A stretch of 64,000 nucleotides of DNA from CAG-791 sp002449595 (GTDB lineage Bacteria > Bacillota > Clostridia > Lachnospirales > Lachnospiraceae). Below are positions 47,645-55,895 of the stretch, piece by piece. The notes under the pieces were generated by a model that ran no database searches, was not told where the DNA came from, and saw only the letters and a program-made list of their open reading frames with translations. The position numbers and the translations under genes were made by a program. The DNA lies in NCBI GenBank assembly GCA_946539855.1, contig CAMNHV010000007.1, positions 1-64,000 of the forward strand. Direction: 5' to 3'. The stretch's first letter is position 1. Every line of letters starts with the position of its first letter.

Positions 47645-49533
47645 ACAGCGACAATCAGAGAAATATGTTCGGCCGGATGTATATCTGGCTGGGGATCTTC
47701 ATCGTCATCATGTTCGTCATGCAGTACCTCCGCGGGAATTCCATCATGTCGCAGGAGCCGTACACGGCGGGCCGGCTGGAAGCCGCGCTGGAGAGCGGGG
47801 ACGTAGAGAGCGTCGAGATCGCCCCCAACAGGGAGACGCCCACCGGCATGGCCAGGGTCACGCTCTCCGACGGGACGCAGAAGATCCTGTACGCGACGGA
47901 CGTCACGAAGATCGAAGATCTTGCGAAAGAGAACGGCATCGACCCGGTCGTGGACCAGGTGGAGCGCGAGAGCTGGTTCTTAAACAGCGTGCTTCCGATC
48001 CTGCTCGTCGCCGGGACGTGCATCCTGTTCTTCTTCCTCATGAACGCCCAGAACATGGGCGGCGGCGCCAACGCGAAGATGATGAACTTCGGCAAGAGCC
48101 GCGCGAAGCTCTCCGACGGGAGCGACAACGTGACGCTGGAGAACGTCGCGGGTCTGGATGAGGAAAAGGAGGACCTCCAGGAGATCATCGATTTCCTCAA
48201 AGATCCGGAGAAATACACGAAGATGGGCGCACGGATCCCGAAGGGCGTACTGCTTGAGGGCGCACCCGGCACCGGCAAGACCCTGCTCGCGAAAGCGGTC
48301 GCGGGCGAGGCGGGCGTCCCGTTCTTCTCCATCTCCGGCTCCGACTTCGTGGAGATGTTCGTCGGCGTCGGCGCATCCCGCGTGAGAGATATGTTCGAGG
48401 ACGCGAAAAGGAATGCCCCCTGCATCGTATTTATCGACGAGATCGACGCTGTGGCGAGACGCCGCGGCACCGGCCTCGGCGGCGGCCATGACGAGAGAGA
48501 GCAGACGCTGAACCAGCTGCTCGTTGAGATGGACGGCTTTGGCGTCAACGAGGGGATCATCGTGATGGCGGCCACGAACCGCGTCGACATCCTCGATCCC
48601 GCGATCATGCGCCCCGGGCGCTTCGACCGCAAGATCTCCGTCGCGCCTCCGGACGTGCGCGGCAGGGAAGCGATCCTGAAAGTACACGCGAAAAACAAGC
48701 CGCTCGCAGACAACGTCGACCTCGGCGAAGTCGCGAGAACGAGCGCGGGCTTTACCGGCGCGGACCTGGAGAACCTGATGAACGAGGCGGCGATCCGCGT
48801 CGCGCGCGAGAACCGCAGCTTTATCCGCCAGGAGGACATCAATGCCGCGCTGATCAAGATCGGGATCGGCACGGAGAAAAAGAGCCGGATCATCTCCGAG
48901 AAAGACAAGAAGATCACGGCATACCATGAGAGCGGGCATGCGATCCTTTTCCACCTGCTTCCGGACGTGGGCCCCGTGCACACGGTGTCCGTGATCCCCA
49001 CAGGCAACGGCGCGGCCGGCTACACGATGCCGCTGCCGGCGAAGGATGAGATGTTCCTGACCCGCGGCAGGATGCTGCAGGACATCATGGTCAGCCTCGG
49101 CGGCCGGATCGCGGAGAAGCTGATCTTCGACGACATCACGACCGGCGCGTCCCAGGACATCAAGCAGGCGACCGCGCAGGCGCGCAAGATGGTCACACGG
49201 TACGGTTTCTCCGAGAACATCGGGACGATCAACTACGAAGAAGAGGCGGATGAAGTCTTCCTCGGCTATGACCTGGGCCACGCGAACCGCCACAGCGAGT
49301 TCATCAGCGGCGAGATCGACCGCGAGGTCCGGCGGATCGTCGACGAGTGCTACACGAAGGCGACCGAGATCATAGAGCAGAACGTCGATGTGCTTCACCG
49401 CTCCGCGGCGCTGCTGATGGAGAAGGAGAAGATCACAGGCGAGGAGTTTGCGGCGCTGTTTACTCCGGCAGACGCTAATGCATCGAAGGAATCCGAAGTA
49501 CCGGCGCAGTCCGACGCCCCGGTGCAGGCCTGA
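47641..49533 (+). CDS. ftsH: ATP-dependent zinc metalloprotease FtsH
   Basis: FtsH is a membrane AAA+ protease that degrades misfolded membrane and regulatory proteins. The 630-residue protein starts at GTG 47641, overlapping hpt. It has two TM helices (about 12-29 and 115-133) flanking an external domain, Walker A GAPGTGKT near 206, Walker B IVFIDEIDAV, SRH RPGRFDRKI, and the zinc site HESGH at 429-433. The C-terminus carries a short acidic Ala/Ser tail. It is the last gene of the cluster; about 400 gene-free bases follow. Confidence 0.97.
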   Translation: MNSDNQRNMFGRMYIWLGIFIVIMFVMQYLRGNSIMSQEPYTAGRLEAALESGDVESVEIAPNRETPTGMARVTLSDGTQKILYATDVTKIEDLAKENGIDPVVDQVERESWFLNSVLPILLVAGTCILFFFLMNAQNMGGGANAKMMNFGKSRAKLSDGSDNVTLENVAGLDEEKEDLQEIIDFLKDPEKYTKMGARIPKGVLLEGAPGTGKTLLAKAVAGEAGVPFFSISGSDFVEMFVGVGASRVRDMFEDAKRNAPCIVFIDEIDAVARRRGTGLGGGHDEREQTLNQLLVEMDGFGVNEGIIVMAATNRVDILDPAIMRPGRFDRKISVAPPDVRGREAILKVHAKNKPLADNVDLGEVARTSAGFTGADLENLMNEAAIRVARENRSFIRQEDINAALIKIGIGTEKKSRIISEKDKKITAYHESGHAILFHLLPDVGPVHTVSVIPTGNGAAGYTMPLPAKDEMFLTRGRMLQDIMVSLGGRIAEKLIFDDITTGASQDIKQATAQARKMVTRYGFSENIGTINYEEEADEVFLGYDLGHANRHSEFISGEIDREVRRIVDECYTKATEIIEQNVDVLHRSAALLMEKEKITGEEFAALFTPADANASKESEVPAQSDAPVQA

Positions 49534-49558
49534 CGGCTCCGGGCAGCGAAGGTCCGAT

Positions 49559-49599
49559 ATTTCACGAAAAGCCTGTCGAATGTGATACTATCGTGAAAT
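49559..49599. repeat. 9-bp inverted repeat downstream of ftsH
   Basis: ATTTCACGA (49559-49567) and TCGTGAAAT (49591-49599) form a perfect inverted repeat with a 23-base loop, 25 bases after the ftsH stop. No T-run follows, so it is not a standard terminator; it may be an RNA stabiliser or a protein site. It belongs to the 397-base gene-free stretch 49534-49930. Confidence 0.5.
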
Positions 49600-49716
49600 C
49601 TGACGGATACTGATGTAAAACCGTTGTTAAAATGTACAAAATCGGGTCCTTGAAACTGTGAACTTTGTTGAATCGCGTCATTGTGCGGGAAAAATGCGTC
49701 TGTTATTATAATAGAC

Positions 49717-49808
49717 GTAAACCCCCAATACATTATAAGTTTTTTGCTATACCCCATTAGAGAATACCTTCTCGGTAAACCCGGCTTCCCCAAGCCGGGT
49801 TTATTCAT
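49717..49808 (+). ncRNA. Candidate small RNA between ftsH and fba
   Basis: A possible promoter (TTGTGC 49681-49686, 17 bases, TATTAT 49704-49709) precedes about 90 bases that contain a small hairpin (GAGAA 49760-49764 / TTCTC 49769-49773) and end in a strong GC hairpin (49777-49802). No open frame fits. The alternative is that this is simply the ftsH terminator region with a chance promoter. I do not recognise a known RNA family. Confidence 0.35.
49777..49806 (+). terminator. Intrinsic terminator upstream of fba
   Basis: AAACCCGGCTT (49777-49787) pairs perfectly with AAGCCGGGTTT (49792-49802), followed by ATTCATCTTCT. The T-run is poor but the 11-bp stem is strong. It isolates fba from ftsH readthrough. 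Confidence 0.65.
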
Positions 49809-49859
49809 CTTCTGCGAGAAGCAATGAGCCTTGCACTTCTTTTCCACTCTTTCTAGATA

Positions 49860-49868
49860 TGCTATAAT
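49860..49868 (+). promoter_or_regulatory. Extended -10 promoter of fba
   Basis: TGCTATAAT is a perfect extended -10, 62 bases before the fba start. A TTTCCA element (49842-49847) lies 15 bases upstream as a weak -35. Highly biased codons in fba agree with a strong promoter. Confidence 0.75.
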
Positions 49869-49930
49869 CGTTTGTGCTGAATAATCACAGCAAGCATTGT
49901 TTCAAATATAAAGAAAGGTGGTAAAAAATC

Positions 49931-50869
49931 ATGTCCTTAGTAACCTCTACCGAAATGTTCAAAAAAGCATATGACGGCGGCTACGCGATCGGTGCTTTCA
50001 ACGTCAACAACATGGAGATCGTCCAGGCGATTACAGAGGCGGCTGCTGAGCTGAAGAGCCCTGTCATCCTGCAGGCTTCCGCCGGCGCAAGAAAGTATGC
50101 GAACTCCATCTATCTGATGAAGCTCGTCGAGGCGGCTGTTGAGCTGCATCCCGAAATCCCGATCGTTATGCACCTGGATCACGGCGCTGATTTCGCAACC
50201 TGCAAAGACTGCGTCGACAGCGGCTTCACGTCCGTCATGATCGACTACTCCAGCCACAGCTTCGAGGAGAACATCGAGGAGTCCAGAAAGGTCGCAGAGT
50301 ATGCGCATGAGCACGGCGTTGTCGTAGAGGCTGAGCTCGGAACCCTCGGCGGTGTCGAGGACGACGTCAAAGTCGCGATGGACAAGGCAATGTACACGGA
50401 TCCCGACCAGGTCGAAGAGTTCGTCAAGAGGACGGGCGTCGACTCCCTCGCGATCGCGATCGGCACGAGCCACGGCGCATATAAGTTCAAACCCGGCCAG
50501 AACCCGAAGCTTCGTCTGGACATCCTCGCGGAAGTCGCGAAGAGACTCCCGGGCTTCCCGATCGTTCTGCACGGCTCTTCTTCCGTCCCGCAGGAGTACG
50601 TCCGCATCATCAACGCGAACGGCGGCGCTCTGAAGGATGCGATCGGCATTCCGGAAGACCAGCTTCGTGAAGCGGCTAAGGGTGCGGTCTGCAAGATCAA
50701 CATCGACTCCGACCTTCGCCTTGGCCTGACGGCAGGCGTGCGCCAGCACTTCGTCGAGCATCCGGATCACTTCGATCCCAGACAGTACCTGAGCGACGGC
50801 CGTGCGAACGTCAAAGCGATCGTCGCCCACAAGATCGTCGATGTTCTCGGCTCCGACAACAAGATCTGA
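49931..50869 (+). CDS. fba: Class II fructose-bisphosphate aldolase
   Basis: This zinc-dependent aldolase splits fructose-1,6-bisphosphate in glycolysis and works in reverse for gluconeogenesis. The 312-residue protein has HLDHGADFATCKDCVDSGF (catalytic Asp, zinc His) near residue 81, the zinc-loop region EAELGTLGGVEDD, GTSHGAYK near 180 and LHGSSSVP near 212. The ribosome-binding site is AAAGGTGG. Codon bias is strong. The downstream sugar kinase is separated by a terminator. Confidence 0.97.
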   Translation: MSLVTSTEMFKKAYDGGYAIGAFNVNNMEIVQAITEAAAELKSPVILQASAGARKYANSIYLMKLVEAAVELHPEIPIVMHLDHGADFATCKDCVDSGFTSVMIDYSSHSFEENIEESRKVAEYAHEHGVVVEAELGTLGGVEDDVKVAMDKAMYTDPDQVEEFVKRTGVDSLAIAIGTSHGAYKFKPGQNPKLRLDILAEVAKRLPGFPIVLHGSSSVPQEYVRIINANGGALKDAIGIPEDQLREAAKGAVCKINIDSDLRLGLTAGVRQHFVEHPDHFDPRQYLSDGRANVKAIVAHKIVDVLGSDNKI

Positions 50870-50926
50870 TCTTGTATGGCGCAGTACCGCTGAAAAGTGA
50901 ATGAGAGTACAGCTTAAGGTACGAAG

Positions 50927-50956
50927 AGATCCCGGCCGGCCTGGCCGGGATCTTTG
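50927..50956 (+). terminator. Intrinsic terminator after fba
   Basis: AGATCCCGGCC (50927-50937) pairs with GGCCGGGATCT (50943-50953), followed by TTG. It separates fba from the PfkB-type kinase gene starting at 50988. Confidence 0.75.
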
Positions 50957-50987
50957 TAAAACAGGGGTTTAGGAGAGGCGAAGAGAA

Positions 50988-52085
50988 ATGGAACTGAACA
51001 TCAAACCTGCTGACAGCTGCAAATTCGACGCGGTGAGCCTCGGAGAGATCATGCTCCGGCTGGACCCGGGCGAGGGAAGGATCCGCACGGCGCGGAGCTT
51101 CAGAGCCTGGGAAGGCGGCGGCGAGTACAACGTCGTCCGCGCGCTGCATAAGTGCTTCGGGATGAAGACGTCGGTCATCACCGCGTTCGCCGACAACGAA
51201 GTAGGGCTGCTCATGAAGGACTTCATCGAGCAGGGCGGTGTGGACACTTCTCTCATCTACTGGAAGAAGACGGACGGCATCGGAAGGATCTGCCGGAACG
51301 GCATCAACTTCACGGAGCGCGGCTTCGGCATCCGCGGCGCGGTCGGCTGCTCCGACCGGGCGAACACCGCGATCTCCCAGGCGACGCCGGAGGACTTCGA
51401 TTTCGAGTACATCTTCGGGGAGCTCGGCGTGAGATGGCTCCACACGGGCGGCATCTACGCAGCCCTCTCGGAGCAGTCCTGCGAGACGGTGATCGAGGCG
51501 ATCCGGACGGCGAAAAAGTACAGCACCATCATCTCGTACGATCTCAACTACCGGCCTTCCATGTGGAACGCGATCGGCGGCCAGGCGAAGGCGCAGGAAG
51601 TCAACAAGGAGATCGCGAAGTACGTGGACGTCATGATCGGCAACGAGGAGGATTTCACGGCCTGCCTCGGGCTGCAGGTCGAGGGCAACGACTCGGACCT
51701 GAAGGAACTGAACATTGACGGCTACCGGAAGATGATCGCCGAGGCGGTGAAGATCTATCCCAACTTCAAGGTGGTCGGGACGACGCTCCGCACGGTGAAG
51801 ACGGCGACCGTCAACGACTGGAAAGCGATGTGCTGGGCGGACGGGGAGATCTACATGTCCCGTGAATACAACGGGCTGGAAGTTCTGGACCGCGTCGGCA
51901 GCGGCGACTCCTTCGCCTCCGGCCTCATCTACGGCCTGATGACGACGGGCGATCCCGAGACCGCGCTGAACTACGGCGCGGCGCACGGCGCGCTCGCGAT
52001 GACGACGCCAGGCGACACGTCGATGGCAGTCCTGAAGGAAGTGGAAGCCGTGATGGGCGGCGCCGGCGCGAGAGTGAAGCGCTGA
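50988..52085 (+). CDS. PfkB-family sugar kinase (2-keto-3-deoxygluconate-kinase-like)
   Basis: This ribokinase-fold kinase phosphorylates a sugar or sugar acid. The 365-residue protein has the N-terminal substrate region EIMLRLDPGEGRIRTA and GGGEYNVVRAL, and the C-terminal ATP/catalytic motif DRVGSGDSFASGL with the base Asp. The overall pattern resembles KdgK, but the exact substrate (KDG, fructose or another) is not certain. It lies downstream of fba and ends at a bidirectional terminator facing murG. Confidence 0.88.
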   Translation: MELNIKPADSCKFDAVSLGEIMLRLDPGEGRIRTARSFRAWEGGGEYNVVRALHKCFGMKTSVITAFADNEVGLLMKDFIEQGGVDTSLIYWKKTDGIGRICRNGINFTERGFGIRGAVGCSDRANTAISQATPEDFDFEYIFGELGVRWLHTGGIYAALSEQSCETVIEAIRTAKKYSTIISYDLNYRPSMWNAIGGQAKAQEVNKEIAKYVDVMIGNEEDFTACLGLQVEGNDSDLKELNIDGYRKMIAEAVKIYPNFKVVGTTLRTVKTATVNDWKAMCWADGEIYMSREYNGLEVLDRVGSGDSFASGLIYGLMTTGDPETALNYGAAHGALAMTTPGDTSMAVLKEVEAVMGGAGARVKR

Positions 52086-52088
52086 AAA

Positions 52089-52129
52089 AACGGCGGGGCA
52101 AGGTCTGCAAGACCTTGCCCCGCCGTTTG
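52089..52129. terminator. Bidirectional intrinsic terminator between pfkB-like gene and murG
   Basis: A 19-bp perfect stem (52089-52107 with 52111-52129, loop GCA) has T-rich flanks on both strands: GTTTGTG on the plus, GTTTTTTC on the minus. It serves two convergent genes. Confidence 0.92.
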
Positions 52130-52145
52130 TGTTCAAGCGGCACTC

Positions 52146-53231
52146 TTATTTGCTTTTCTTGTGCCTGGATTCAGCCGCCGTATTGATGAGATCCATAATG
52201 ACCGGGATCGCCTCCATCTGGCTGCTCCCGGACATGGCGTCGATGTACTTGGCGCGCTCGCAGTACACTTCGTGGACTTTCTCCACGATGACGTCCGCGA
52301 GCATGTCGTCCTCGACGACGATGCTGTAGCCCTGCGCCTCGAAGGAGCCGGCGTTGAGGATCTGGTCCCCGCGGCTTCCCGTCGTCGGCAGAGGGACGAG
52401 GATGTTGGGCTTCTTCAGCGCGAGGAGCTCGCAGATCGCGTTGGCCCCGGCGCGGGAGATGACGACGTCCGCCGCTGCGAACAGGTCCGGCAGCTCGTCT
52501 TCCACGAACTCAAACTGACGGTAGCCGGGAACCGTGAGGAGTAGGTTGTCCATCTTTTCCTTGCCGCAGATATGGATGATCTGGAATTCCGCGAGCAGGC
52601 GGTCCAGGTTCTCGCGCACGGACTTGTTGACCGAGGCCGCGCCCTGGCTGCCGCCGATGATCAGGAGGACCGGCTTGTCCGGCGAGAATCCGCAGATCTC
52701 CAGTCCCTTCTCACGGCTGCCGTGGAACAGCTCCTCGCGGATCGGCGTGCCGGTCAGCACCGCCTTGCCGGAGGGCAGGTCGTTCATGGTCTCCGGGAAG
52801 TTGCAGCAGATCTTCTTCGCGGCGCGGAAGCACAGCTTGTTCGCGAGGCCCGGCGTCATGTCGGACTCGTGGATGATGCTCGGGATGCGCAGCATCGCGC
52901 CGGCCTGCACGACGGGCACGCTCACGTAGCCGCCCTTGGAGAAGATGACGTCCGGCTTGATCTTCCGGAGGATCCTGTGCGCCTCTCCGAGGCCGCGAAT
53001 GACGCGGAACGGGTCGCTGAAATTCTTGGGATCAAAATAGCGGCGGAGCTTGCCGGTCTCGATCTCGTAATACGGCAGGCCCTGATCGCGGATCAGCTGT
53101 TTCTCGATCCCGTTCTTTGATCCGATATAAAACACTTCATAGCCGTCCTTCACGAGGTAGGGCAGCAGCGCCAGATGCGGCGTGACATGACCGGCGGTTC
53201 CCCCGCCGGTCAGAACGATTTTCTTGCTCAT
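52146..53231 (-). CDS. murG: UDP-GlcNAc:undecaprenyl-PP-MurNAc-pentapeptide GlcNAc transferase
   Basis: MurG makes lipid II from lipid I on the inner membrane face. The 361-residue protein has the N-terminal GGGTAGHVTPHLAL motif, the lipid-side loop, and the C-terminal UDP-GlcNAc motifs GGSQGA and SRAGANAICE. The ATG at 53229-53231 overlaps the stop codon of the TSCPD gene (TAATG), so translation is coupled. It lies outside the division/cell-wall cluster, as in some Clostridia. It ends next to the bidirectional terminator. Confidence 0.96.
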   Translation of the reverse strand: MSKKIVLTGGGTAGHVTPHLALLPYLVKDGYEVFYIGSKNGIEKQLIRDQGLPYYEIETGKLRRYFDPKNFSDPFRVIRGLGEAHRILRKIKPDVIFSKGGYVSVPVVQAGAMLRIPSIIHESDMTPGLANKLCFRAAKKICCNFPETMNDLPSGKAVLTGTPIREELFHGSREKGLEICGFSPDKPVLLIIGGSQGAASVNKSVRENLDRLLAEFQIIHICGKEKMDNLLLTVPGYRQFEFVEDELPDLFAAADVVISRAGANAICELLALKKPNILVPLPTTGSRGDQILNAGSFEAQGYSIVVEDDMLADVIVEKVHEVYCERAKYIDAMSGSSQMEAIPVIMDLINTAAESRHKKSK

Positions 53232-53473
53232 TATGCGATTGCTTTCCTCAGTGCTTTTGCGAGCTGGTCCGGGCAGGAGGTGGATTTGAAGCCGCAGCGC
53301 GTGCCTTCGACGCGCTCGATGACGTCTTCCGCCTTCATTCCGACGACGAGCTTGCTGATTCCCTGTGTGTTGCCGTGGCATCCGCCGTGGAAGCGCACGG
53401 ACTGAATGATATGATTCTCATCGACCTCCAGGTCGATCTGAGAGGAGCAGGTCCCCTGTGTGTAGTAAGTCAT
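53231..53473 (-). CDS. TSCPD-domain protein (TIGR03905-like)
   Basis: This 80-residue protein has the TSCPD motif near the C-terminus (STSCPDQLAKAL) and four cysteines (CSSQ, GGCHGNTQGI, TRCGF, TSCPD), resembling the small stand-alone TSCPD proteins. The ATG at 53471-53473 follows AAAGGAACTCACC; an earlier in-frame ATG has no such site. The function is unknown, perhaps metal- or nucleotide-reductase-linked. It is translationally coupled to murG, with a promoter at 53529-53557. Confidence 0.85.
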   Translation of the reverse strand: MTYYTQGTCSSQIDLEVDENHIIQSVRFHGGCHGNTQGISKLVVGMKAEDVIERVEGTRCGFKSTSCPDQLAKALRKAIA

Positions 53474-53528
53474 GGTGAGTTCCTTTCTCTGTGATGCAAA
53501 AACAAATGATGCCGCTTCACGGGATACG

Positions 53529-53557
53529 ATAATAATGCCGTTTGCCGCGTAATTCAA
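53529..53557 (-). promoter_or_regulatory. Sigma-A promoter of the TSCPD-murG operon
   Basis: On the minus strand, TTGAAT (plus-strand 53552-53557) and TATTAT (53529-53534) are 17 bases apart, about 55 bases before the TSCPD gene. Confidence 0.75.
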
Positions 53558-53581
53558 GCCGCAGCATTCTGGCAGTGACAG

Positions 53582-54778
53582 TTACATCTGCGCGACAGCG
53601 GTCGTGAATGCGTCGAGCGCGTCCGCGTCCTTTTCGGTGAGAGCGCTCTTGATCGTCAGCACGTTGTCGAGAACCGTGACGTCCTTAAGCTTGCCCAGCT
53701 CCTCGGCAATCAGCTTGCCGGAGACGGGCGCCCAGGAGCCGTTCTGCGCGATCGCGAACTTCCTGTTCTTGACGGCCAGCGCCTGCATATCGGTGAGGAG
53801 CGCGTGCATCGGAGGATAGATCCCGTTGTTGTAAGTGGGGCAGAAGAGGACGATCGTCCCGCAGCGCCAGATCTCAGCGATCAGCGAGGAGACGTGCGTC
53901 TTCGATACGTCGTAGACGAAGACGTTCTTGCCGCTCTTCTCGCGGATCTGCACGGCGGCAGCTTCCGCGGCGCTCGCGGTGTGGCCGTACAGAGAGGCGT
54001 AGATCAGGATGACGTCGTCGTGCTCGGGCGTGCAGGTGCTCCACTTCTGGTACTTGTCGATAAACCACGCGATGTTCTCGCGCCAGATGGGACCGTGCAG
54101 CGGCAGGATGCAGCGGATGTCGAGGCCGGCCGCCTTCTTCAGGACTGCCTGGACCTGCGGGCCGTATTTGCCGACGATGTTGGCGTAGTATCTGCGCGCG
54201 TCCGCGAGATAGTGGGAGGCGAAGTCATAGTCATCCGCAAAGATGCTGCCCTCGAACGCCCCGAACGTGCCGAACGCGTCCGCTGAAAACAGCGCGCCCG
54301 TCGCGTCGTCATAAGCCATGAGGACTTCCGGCCAGTGCACCATCGGCGCCGCCACGAAGTGGAACGTGTGGCTGCCGGAAGAGAGCGTGTCGCCTTCCTT
54401 GACGACGAGCTTGTTCGCGCCGTCCAGCCCCGGGAAGAACTGCCCGAGCAGCGTGAAGGTCTTCGCGCCGCCGACGAGCGTGACGTTCGGATAGAGCTTT
54501 ACCACCTGGCTGATCAGGGCGCAGTGGTCGGGCTCCATGTGAAGGATCACGAGATAGTCCGGTGCCTTGCCTTCCAGCGCGGCCTCGAGATTCTCAAAAT
54601 ACTGGTCCGCGACAGAGACGTCTGCGGTGTCGAACAGGACGGTCTTCTCGTCCTTGACGATATAGCTGTTGTATGTGACGCCGTCCGGCAGCGGGAACAG
54701 GTTCTCAAACAGCGCAAGTCTCCTGTCGCTTCCGCCGATCCAGAAGATATCCTTCGCGGCCTCGTGAATGTTGACCAT
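53582..54778 (-). CDS. fprA: FprA-type flavodiiron protein (A-type flavoprotein)
   Basis: This cytoplasmic enzyme reduces O2 (or NO) to water using a di-iron centre and FMN, protecting strict anaerobes. The 398-residue protein has an N-terminal beta-lactamase-fold di-iron domain with HMEPDH, VHWPEVLM, DAFGTFG and LPLHGPIW ligand motifs. The C-terminal flavodoxin domain starts at ILIYASLYGHTASAAEAAA. The ATG at 54776-54778 follows CGGAGGTCGT. Electron donor not encoded nearby. Confidence 0.94.
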   Translation of the reverse strand: MVNIHEAAKDIFWIGGSDRRLALFENLFPLPDGVTYNSYIVKDEKTVLFDTADVSVADQYFENLEAALEGKAPDYLVILHMEPDHCALISQVVKLYPNVTLVGGAKTFTLLGQFFPGLDGANKLVVKEGDTLSSGSHTFHFVAAPMVHWPEVLMAYDDATGALFSADAFGTFGAFEGSIFADDYDFASHYLADARRYYANIVGKYGPQVQAVLKKAAGLDIRCILPLHGPIWRENIAWFIDKYQKWSTCTPEHDDVILIYASLYGHTASAAEAAAVQIREKSGKNVFVYDVSKTHVSSLIAEIWRCGTIVLFCPTYNNGIYPPMHALLTDMQALAVKNRKFAIAQNGSWAPVSGKLIAEELGKLKDVTVLDNVLTIKSALTEKDADALDAFTTAVAQM

Positions 54779-54840
54779 GATACGACCTCCGTATGATTTG
54801 AATTTGTATATATCCTCGATTACAATAGAAATGCTGCCGA

Positions 54841-54855
54841 CGAAGGACTCCTTCG
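54841..54855. promoter_or_regulatory. Palindrome in the fprA leader
   Basis: CGAAGGACTCCTTCG is a perfect 7+1+7 palindrome between the fprA extended -10 (54871-54879) and the fprA start. It could be an operator or a leader hairpin; no regulator is known. Confidence 0.35.
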
Positions 54856-54870
54856 CGGCTGCCAACTCAC

Positions 54871-54879
54871 AGTATATCA
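54871..54879 (-). promoter_or_regulatory. Extended -10 promoter of fprA
   Basis: On the minus strand the element reads TGATATACT, a good extended -10, about 93 bases before the fprA start. No -35 of quality is visible. Confidence 0.55.
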
Positions 54880-55019
54880 TACCCGCGCGCCTCGCGTGCG
54901 CACAACTGATCGGCCGGTTCGAAGCGGCATGATCAGGCGATGACATTCACGCGCACCTCGCGTGCAAACAGTCTGGATTCGCGGCGAAAAATGTTTTTCA
55001 CGCGGACAGGAGAAAGACC

Positions 55020-55895
55020 ATGATCCAGGATATCGCACCGGAAGTGTTCCGCAACCAGTTTGTCCCCGGAGATCATCACCCGGACCCGCATGACGTCGTC
55101 TTCATTTTTGACGGGAGGACCGTGCTCTGCCGCGTCCTCGAGGACGGCGAGATCGTGTTTCCGCGCGTCGCGGATTTTGCGGGCGGGCTGCCGGAGACGC
55201 CGGTCTACCTGTTCGCGATCGAGGATCCCGCTGCGGAGGGAGGCCACCTGGAATTCTACCTTCTCAGGGAAAAGGATTCCGCCCGCGCCCTCGGCGACGG
55301 CTGGCAGTTCGGGAATATTCGCCTCATGCGGACGATCCACCCGAAGGACCTGTGTTTCGCCGGGATGACGGGATTCCAGCTCTACTGCTGGTACAGGGAC
55401 AACACCTTCTGCGGCCGCTGCGGCGCAAAGACCGTGTATTCGGACAAGGAGCGTGCCATCAAGTGCCCCTCCTGCGGCAACACGATCTACCCGAAGGTCC
55501 AGCCGGCCGTCATCATCGGCCTGACCGACGGGGACCGGATCCTGATGAGCCGCTACGCCGGGCGGGAGCACAAGGGCAACGCGCTGCTCGCCGGCTTCTG
55601 CGAGATCGGCGAGACGGCCGAGGAGACCGTCGCGCGGGAAGTCATGGAAGAGGTCGGCCTCACGGTCACAAATATTCGTTATTACAAGAGCCAGCCCTGG
55701 GGGATCGAGTCGGACCTGCTCCTCGGCTACTACTGCGACGTCACGGGCGCGCGTGAGATCCGCCTCGACGAAAACGAACTCGCCGCCGCCCAGTGGGTGC
55801 AGCGGGACGACATCGGGCAGGAGGACAGCGGCGTTTCCCTCACGGCGGAGATGATCATGCGTTTCAAGGAGCATCCGGAGGAGTTTGCGTCATGA
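55020..55895 (+). CDS. nudC: NADH pyrophosphatase (NudC-like Nudix hydrolase)
   Basis: NudC-type enzymes hydrolyse NAD(H) to NMN(H) and AMP and can decap NAD-RNA. The 291-residue protein has the zinc ribbon C131/C134/C149/C152, followed by a Nudix box at about 192-214 (GFCEIGETAEETVARE then EVMEEVGL) and the NudC signature SQPWGIESDLLLGYY (the family usually has SQPWPFP). It is the first gene of a plus-strand operon leading to holB, and its stop overlaps the next start by 4 bases. Confidence 0.93.
   Translation: MIQDIAPEVFRNQFVPGDHHPDPHDVVFIFDGRTVLCRVLEDGEIVFPRVADFAGGLPETPVYLFAIEDPAAEGGHLEFYLLREKDSARALGDGWQFGNIRLMRTIHPKDLCFAGMTGFQLYCWYRDNTFCGRCGAKTVYSDKERAIKCPSCGNTIYPKVQPAVIIGLTDGDRILMSRYAGREHKGNALLAGFCEIGETAEETVAREVMEEVGLTVTNIRYYKSQPWGIESDLLLGYYCDVTGAREIRLDENELAAAQWVQRDDIGQEDSGVSLTAEMIMRFKEHPEEFAS

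Noticed and set aside
49395..49847. Minus-strand 150-codon frame over the ftsH end and the gap
   Set aside because: No ribosome-binding site; half of it is antisense to ftsH and the rest crosses the terminator hairpin.
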